Positions 29,009 to 33,310 of a DNA stretch of 33,310 bases are shown one piece after another. The stretch covers positions 1 through 33,310 of the forward strand of contig JAQXJR010000019.1 of the NCBI GenBank assembly GCA_029009055.1, given 5' to 3'. A program made the position numbers and the translations under genes. Within the stretch, counting starts at the first letter, position 1; every line of letters starts with the position of its first letter. The notes under the pieces were generated by a model that was not told the origin of the DNA, ran no database searches, and saw only the letters and a list, made by a program, of their open reading frames with translations. Source of the DNA: Eubacteriales bacterium. GTDB lineage: Bacteria; Bacillota; Clostridia; Peptostreptococcales; Anaerovoracaceae.

Positions 29009-31624
29009 CTAATGCTTATACCGTCTTCTCGACCGGTGCTCGAGGAAGTAGACCATGAGGCCGAGGACCGCGATCAGTCCGACCACACCGGCTCCTACCC
29101 ACCATTTATCATCGCCTTTAAAGAGTCCGGTAAATGGGATGTCTTTAGCCTCATTAGTGACCGTTACTGTCGTATCTCCGGCTATAGTCACCGTGTATGT
29201 GCCATCCGCGAATGTTCCTACGGCTGTCTCTTCACCATTCTCACCTTTCGCCTTGCCTTCCATGCTCTTAAGCGTGTAAGTCGGCGAGTAATCCGCCTCG
29301 GTGATGGTCACCTCAGCTCCATACGGAACCTTAACAGTGCCTGAGGCGCCGTTCTTAAGGCTGAATTTCTGTGTCTTATCCTGGCCATTCTCCGTAAAGG
29401 CGCAAGTGATGTCGAACTCCTTAGACTCATCAGCGAAACTGCCAATCGTTTTCTTCACTACAGTGATGTCATGGCCTCTCTGGGTGTTCGTAACAGTAGC
29501 CTCCGGATTCTCCTGACTGTTAACGTCTCCTGTTATTGAAACATCGAATCCCGGTGTCTCCGGATCCTCTGCCACCTCATAAGTGAAGTAGTTCTTCGGA
29601 ACAGTGATGGTCTTCGTCCAACCCTCCCCGCTCTTAACGTCGAATGGCTTCGTGACGTCTGCCTGACCCTCGTGCTTTCCGGTCAGCTTCATGGAAACCG
29701 ACTCCGGAAGGCCTACCGTAAGGTCGTTCCCATTCATGTCCTTCCAAGCCTTATTCACGGTTATCTGCTTAGTCGCCAGCGCGAACACTGGCTTCTCATC
29801 ATAATTGACATTCACACCTTTCTGGTTTCCGAAATCATAGCTGATATAGGCGCCATAGTTGGAGAAGTAACCCGTTCCGTCGCCTGCCGGGTTCTTATAG
29901 CAATCCTCGCCATTCTCCAGCAGCTCCTTATACGCGTCGTGACTCGGCTTGATGTCAAAGCTTATCGAGTATGTGTAATTCGGATTCAATGCGTAATTCT
30001 GTTTGAACTTAAGCGTGAGCTGCTTCCCATTCAGCGTGGCTTCGTCGAAGGCTTTAGCGGCTTCTCCCTCCACTTCATTACCATTCGCGTCTTTCACATG
30101 CAAAGTGTAATCATCGCCGGCGTCGAAGGTACTTCCGTCTATGACCACGTCAGCGTATTTACTCATGGTATCGTGTATGGACGCGCCAGTGAGCGATGTT
30201 ATGGATCTTCCGATCTCTTTAAACGCGTCTATAACGCCCTGTATGTCAGTGCCGCTGTAGGCAGCTTTATGCGTAGCGTCTGTATGATCTAACATTCCTG
30301 TAGTGAAGTCCGTGCTTCCGGCACTGGAGAAGGCTATGGAGTAGAAGCCAGTCAGGCCTTTAATAGCCGCCAGCTGGTCATATGCTCTCTGGGAACAGCA
30401 ACCATCGCCTAATAATTTCCCAGTTTTATCATCGTATATATAGTCATAACGACCATTCGATCCAGCCCCATCTTCATTTCCATGTCCAAGGGTCACTCCC
30501 GCAGTATACTTATGATAGTCATATCGATTGTTATATCCGTAATCGCTACCGTTTGCGTAGAAAAGCGTAGGCTCACCATCTGTGAGGAATATCACATATT
30601 TAGCCGCATCTGTTCTAGCTGAGCCAAGTGTTTCGGCGCCTGTTCTTAAACCCGCTTCGCAGTTGGTACCGCCGTTTGCGGTGATTCCATTTATAGCGCT
30701 ATCTACTGTGGTTTTTCTGTCCGTCCAACCTAGTACCTGGGTGGCGTCGTTATGTGGCGTATCATATTCCGGATTGTTATATTTATCTCCGCTGTAGCTG
30801 ACTACCGCTATCCTGGCGTCCAGGTTCTCCTTTGCCGCTGTGCCGAGGAGGGTATCCGTTAGGCCGCCCGCTCCGGTAACGACACCCTTCAGGATCTGCA
30901 TCCTGCTGCTCTCGTTTGGACCAGGTTCATTATTATCGCTCATCCGGTATCTCATACTGCCTGACTTATCCACGATCAGAAGCACGTCTACCTTAGGCTT
31001 CTCGCTGACTTCGACCATGCCCTTAATGTCCAGGGTCAGAGTGTACATATCCTCGATGACGTTACCATTTTCATCTTTTTTCTGGGTGAGCGTTTTATGG
31101 TGCTCAGGAACGTCCTGGCTCGAAGCTGCCCTAGCCGCCTTACGCAGAGGGCTGGCAGGTCTGGTTAGATTAACTTCATAGGCATTCGCGCCTCCGACCA
31201 GGTAGATCCCTTCCGGCTTAGAGTCGTCTGCGGCGGTTGAACCGTCTACATTAGCTGCTCCATCTGCAGTGGAGGCACCTTCCTCATTCGCCCTTCCATC
31301 CGCAGTAGCGGATTCACCCTCATTAGCTGCGCCATCCGCAGCCTGAGCGTCATCACTTTCGTTCACAGCGCCATTGGCGTTTTCATCTGTTGCAGCAGTA
31401 TTAGTACCAACGGATGAATCGGCAACTTGGTCATTTTCGGTTTGGCCCTGCTCGGCACTGGTAGCTACAGCGTTAGCAGAGCTGGAAGCAGCGGTCTGCT
31501 TTGCTTCGGCGGCATAACTCGCCGGCACTTTATTTCTTCCTGCCAGGGTGAAACCTCCTGCCAGGGATGCGGCGAGCAAAAACGCCATTAAGATTGAAAT
31601 GCTTCTTTTCTTCATCTTTCGCAT
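29009..31624 (-). CDS. VWA-domain pilus tip adhesin
   Basis: An 871-residue surface protein. The signal peptide ends near ASYA (38). Residues about 40-140 are Ala/Asp/Asn/Glu-rich with 12-residue repeats (ADGxANxxGxxT). The von Willebrand A domain (about 212-475) has MIDAS DKSGSM (D219, S221, S223), T320 and D349, with an extra arm at about 355-415 rich in Tyr, Asp and Gly and carrying a Cys pair at 409-410. Flanking beta-rich parts resemble other pilus tips such as RrgA. A Cna_B domain (about 619-715; K625, E686, N713) and another isopeptide-like domain (716-827; K724, E776, N824) form the stalk. Sorting signal is IPFTG (829-833), TM and RSRRRYKH. First gene of the pilus operon. Confidence 0.93.
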   Translation of the reverse strand: MRKMKKRSISILMAFLLAASLAGGFTLAGRNKVPASYAAEAKQTAASSSANAVATSAEQGQTENDQVADSSVGTNTAATDENANGAVNESDDAQAADGAANEGESATADGRANEEGASTADGAANVDGSTAADDSKPEGIYLVGGANAYEVNLTRPASPLRKAARAASSQDVPEHHKTLTQKKDENGNVIEDMYTLTLDIKGMVEVSEKPKVDVLLIVDKSGSMRYRMSDNNEPGPNESSRMQILKGVVTGAGGLTDTLLGTAAKENLDARIAVVSYSGDKYNNPEYDTPHNDATQVLGWTDRKTTVDSAINGITANGGTNCEAGLRTGAETLGSARTDAAKYVIFLTDGEPTLFYANGSDYGYNNRYDYHKYTAGVTLGHGNEDGAGSNGRYDYIYDDKTGKLLGDGCCSQRAYDQLAAIKGLTGFYSIAFSSAGSTDFTTGMLDHTDATHKAAYSGTDIQGVIDAFKEIGRSITSLTGASIHDTMSKYADVVIDGSTFDAGDDYTLHVKDANGNEVEGEAAKAFDEATLNGKQLTLKFKQNYALNPNYTYSISFDIKPSHDAYKELLENGEDCYKNPAGDGTGYFSNYGAYISYDFGNQKGVNVNYDEKPVFALATKQITVNKAWKDMNGNDLTVGLPESVSMKLTGKHEGQADVTKPFDVKSGEGWTKTITVPKNYFTYEVAEDPETPGFDVSITGDVNSQENPEATVTNTQRGHDITVVKKTIGSFADESKEFDITCAFTENGQDKTQKFSLKNGASGTVKVPYGAEVTITEADYSPTYTLKSMEGKAKGENGEETAVGTFADGTYTVTIAGDTTVTVTNEAKDIPFTGLFKGDDKWWVGAGVVGLIAVLGLMVYFLEHRSRRRYKH

Positions 31625-31656
31625 TTGTTCACCTATCCTTCTTTCTATCTCTATAA

Positions 31657-31690
31657 ATATTCTGTATATTCTGAATATTCTGAATATTCC
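31657..31690. repeat. Four 9-bp tandem repeats upstream of the tip adhesin gene
   Basis: The units start at 31657, 31666, 31675 and 31684: ATATTCTGT, ATATTCTGA, ATATTCTGA and ATATTCCGT (the last unit is partly inside the stated interval). They end about 33 bp from the adhesin start codon on its minus-strand upstream side, where promoter elements are expected. Confidence 0.85.
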
Positions 31691-31879
31691 GTTAGTTGCT
31701 AATATTTATTATTTAAGATAGGTATGCAGCGCCAATCGAACGATTCCGCAACATATCAATTGATTCCACTCGATTGCTCTTCGGGTCACCTCGTGGCTCC
31801 GCAGGATGACGCGCGGAGCCTTAAGGGTCCCCTTCGGTGATTAAGTTCGATGATTCAGTGATATACCACTGTCATCTAC

Positions 31880-31905
31880 GGATATTCTAAGAAATCTGAA
31901 TATCC
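31880..31905. promoter_or_regulatory. GGATATTC-N10-GAATATCC inverted repeat
   Basis: A perfect 8-bp inverted repeat with a 10-base spacer, about 120 bp upstream of the LytTR regulator. It shares the ATATTC core with the 9-bp tandem repeats, so one regulator could bind both. LytTR proteins usually prefer direct repeats, so the link is inference. Confidence 0.45.
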
Positions 31906-31977
31906 CCATTCAATCGTTTGGCGTATTCGGCTTTAAGGTGGCGTGAATAGCTATATCCTATATCAATAAATTTGATT

Positions 31978-31983
31978 TATAAT
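31978..31983 (+). promoter_or_regulatory. -10 element of the LytTR regulator gene
   Basis: A perfect TATAAT lies 41 bp before the regulator ATG. No consensus -35 is visible 17 bp upstream, suggesting an activated promoter. Confidence 0.5.
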
Positions 31984-32024
31984 TATGTTGGAATTTAAGA
32001 ACATTTTGAAAGGAGCTTATCGAT

Positions 32025-32756
32025 ATGAGGTTCGCGATCGTGGACGACCGTGAAAATGAAATATATACGCTGACCGAGACCGTAGAGAAGATTTTCCGTG
32101 GGCGCCCGGCTGAAGTGCCGGAGATACGCGCATTCCACTCAGGTGAAGACCTGCTGTCTTATTTGCGGGAGTCCCCGGATGACGCTGCTGAAGAGCACAG
32201 GTTCGACCTGATTTTCCTCGACATAATCATGAAGGGAATGAACGGGATAGATGTGGCCCGTGAGATCCGTAAGGACGATACCAGGACCAAGCTGGTCTTC
32301 ATAACCACCAGTAATGACTTTGCGGCGGAATCATACGAGGTGAAGGCGGAGGGATATCTGCTGAAGCCGTACAGCGACGAGAAGATCGCCGGCCTGCTGG
32401 ATGAGATCATGCCGAAGATCATAGAGGACGCGAATGAGATCACATTCCCGGGCGGGCTCACCGTTAACGTGAGTCAGCTTATGTACTCCGAGTTCCGCAG
32501 CCATTACGCTTACCTGCACCTGAAGAACGAGAGCGAACATAAGGTCCGCATACGGCAAAGCGAGCTCGAGCTGATCCTGACCGAGTCCTTGCATTTCTAT
32601 GTGTGCAACAGGGGCTTGATCGCGAATTTCGATTATGTGCGGAACATCACGGAGAGCGACCTGGAGCTGAAGGACGGGACATTGCTGCCGGTGAGCCGGA
32701 GGAAGCTGCAGGATATTAAGAGAGCCTACGCGGAATATTCGCTGAAGAACATGTGA
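32025..32756 (+). CDS. LytTR-family response regulator
   Basis: The receiver domain has acidic pair D7/D8, phosphoacceptor D66 (IFLDIIMKGMNG), T94/T95 and K114 (YLLKPY). The C-terminal LytTR DNA-binding domain (about 140-240) includes FYVCNRGLIANFDYVRNI and the closing DGTLLPVSRRKLQDIKRAYAEY. AgrA and VirR are known members that control surface proteins and virulence. AGGAG lies about nine bases before the ATG. No histidine kinase is adjacent: a terminator and then an insertion sequence follow, so it is an orphan here. Its divergent position makes it the prime candidate for controlling the pilus operon. Confidence 0.92.
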   Translation: MRFAIVDDRENEIYTLTETVEKIFRGRPAEVPEIRAFHSGEDLLSYLRESPDDAAEEHRFDLIFLDIIMKGMNGIDVAREIRKDDTRTKLVFITTSNDFAAESYEVKAEGYLLKPYSDEKIAGLLDEIMPKIIEDANEITFPGGLTVNVSQLMYSEFRSHYAYLHLKNESEHKVRIRQSELELILTESLHFYVCNRGLIANFDYVRNITESDLELKDGTLLPVSRRKLQDIKRAYAEYSLKNM

Positions 32757-33191
32757 TGGCAGGGATTAGTTGATTGGCTTTCCTCGGATGAGCCACTGTT
32801 TTTGCTGCGCCAGTATTACGCCTGCATTAATTAATATTGAAACATTGAATCGACATATATAAGTGCATTAGCGCCTCCGCTGCCTTCGGGCGGTGGGGGC
32901 GTTTTCATTTTAAATGCTGCTCCGGTAACAGGCTTAGTGGCAATTTGGGCGTGATGCGCATCGTGCGAATTGTCATTCGTATGCCTGTTGGGCTTTGCGG
33001 TCGTGGTTCGCCTGGTGCTCGATGTCGGAATCGCGAAGTCAGGCATGCCGACTGCTGTCGCGATTGTGACAATAATGGCCTATTAGCCTCTGAATTTCAC
33101 GTTTTGTAATAAATCACTCGAAATGGTGATGATTTTTTACAAAACCTGGCCGAGCTGGGTCTATCCGAGTAGGAGCTGGACGGTCGGACTT
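32757..33191. other. Gene-free region between LytTR regulator and insertion sequence end
   Basis: It contains the regulator's terminator and a GC-rich spacer with GCTTTGC. There is also an inverted repeat GTTTTGTAA/TTACAAAAC (33101-33109/33137-33145) about 45 bp before the predicted insertion sequence end. No coding sequence was recognised. Confidence 0.5.
32872..32905 (+). terminator. Terminator of the LytTR regulator gene
   Basis: CGCCTCCGCTGCC pairs with GGCGGTGGGGGCG (three or four G-T pairs) around a TTCG tetraloop, followed by TTTTCATTTT. It is a strong intrinsic terminator. Confidence 0.85.
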
Positions 33192-33310
33192 CATTACGTC
33201 CATATAATGGTGTAAAAAGAAAATAGTATAAGAAAAGCCATGAAGGCTCCTGTATAATGTTTAACGACCAACTAAAACAAAGGAGGAACTATCATGGCTC
33301 AAATAAATAT
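33192..33310 (+). mobile_element. Left end of an IS256-family-like insertion sequence (truncated by window)
   Basis: The segment at 33192-33217 (key part TCCATATAATGGTGTAAAA) resembles the terminal inverted repeat of IS256, recalled as GTCCGTATAATTGTGTAAAA. About 77 bp later an ORF opens with MAQINI, the way many IS256-family transposases begin. The rest of the element is outside the window, so the opposite terminus and target duplication cannot be checked. Confidence 0.55.
33294..33310 (+). CDS. Start of a probable transposase (5 codons visible)
   Basis: ATG preceded by AAAGGAGGAACTATC, an excellent ribosome binding site, and by a TATAAT at 33253-33258. The visible residues are MAQIN and part of the next codon. 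This opening is typical of IS256-family transposases, but five residues alone prove nothing. The call rests mainly on the terminal repeat upstream. Confidence 0.5.

Larger units (their letters stand above)
31625..32024. other. 400-bp divergent region between the pilus operon and LytTR regulator gene
   Basis: It holds regulatory sequence for both sides: 9-bp tandem repeats near the adhesin, an 8-bp inverted repeat near the regulator and a GC-rich hairpin in the middle (GGCTCCGC/GCGGAGCC at 31795-31802/31813-31820, flanked by TCACC/GGTGA at 31786-31790/31836-31840). There is no gene. Confidence 0.6.

Noticed and set aside
1-33310. CRISPR array
   Set aside because: No regularly spaced direct repeats of 23-40 bp and no cas-like proteins; the only regular array is the 9-bp tandem set at 31657.

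Overview
The window reads as a chromosomal segment of an anaerobic Bacillota (Clostridia-type) bacterium. The core gene order yacL-like PIN/TRAM - ispF - (proS, ppi) - cysE - cysS - mrnC - (thyA, folA) - rlmB - sigH is the Firmicutes cluster known from Bacillus and Clostridium, with extra genes inserted. Gram-positive surface-display genes (sortases, isopeptide pilins) and a bacterial lipoprotein signal support this. A family such as Anaerovoracaceae (Family XIII) is possible, but I cannot fix the taxon from sequence alone. Nearly all genes lie on the minus strand.

Layout. 1-410: start of tuf preceded by tRNA-Thr(GGT), sharing one strong promoter. 705-2126: AGCS sodium:amino-acid symporter. 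2945-8507: tightly overlapping housekeeping operon cysE-cysS-mrnC-thyA-folA-rlmB-sigH. 8716-13160: separately spaced ppi, proS, ispF and a membrane PIN/TRAM protein, divided by GC-rich spacers. 13161-14130: a large gene-free region with repeated TCGATAAAAA boxes and inverted repeats. 14131-16879: flavoredoxin-like protein and a secreted HAD phosphatase. 17440-19998: OmpR/PhoB-type two-component system with Pho-box-like sites between it and the phosphatase. 20285-20470: a candidate structured RNA and a large hairpin. 20521-23655: methionine ABC importer metI, metN, metQ. 24278-31624: six-gene sortase-assembled pilus operon. 32025-32756: LytTR response regulator, divergent from the pilus operon. 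The right edge enters what looks like an IS256-family insertion sequence.

Main results. (1) The MetQ substrate-binding lipoprotein is circularly permuted: the half that is normally C-terminal follows the lipobox directly, and the normally N-terminal half ends the protein, joined by a linker of about 20 residues. (2) The pilus locus has the order tip adhesin - signal-peptidase-like protein - backbone pilin - class B sortase - second pilin - second class B sortase. This parallels the streptococcal FCT loci. The signal peptidase homologue has lost both catalytic residues (Ser to Thr49, Lys to Arg86), as expected for a SipA-like assembly factor. The two pilins end in unusual I/V-A/T-I-T-G sorting motifs, while the tip protein has IPFTG. 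(3) Four perfectly phased 9-bp tandem repeats sit just upstream of the tip adhesin gene. A related inverted repeat lies before the divergent LytTR regulator. (4) The heptamer GCAAAGC/GCTTTGC occurs about 27 times by eye against roughly 4 expected, which suggests a genome-wide signal sequence. (5) TTACAA-N5-TTACAA boxes face both the secreted phosphatase and the two-component operon, suggesting phosphate control.
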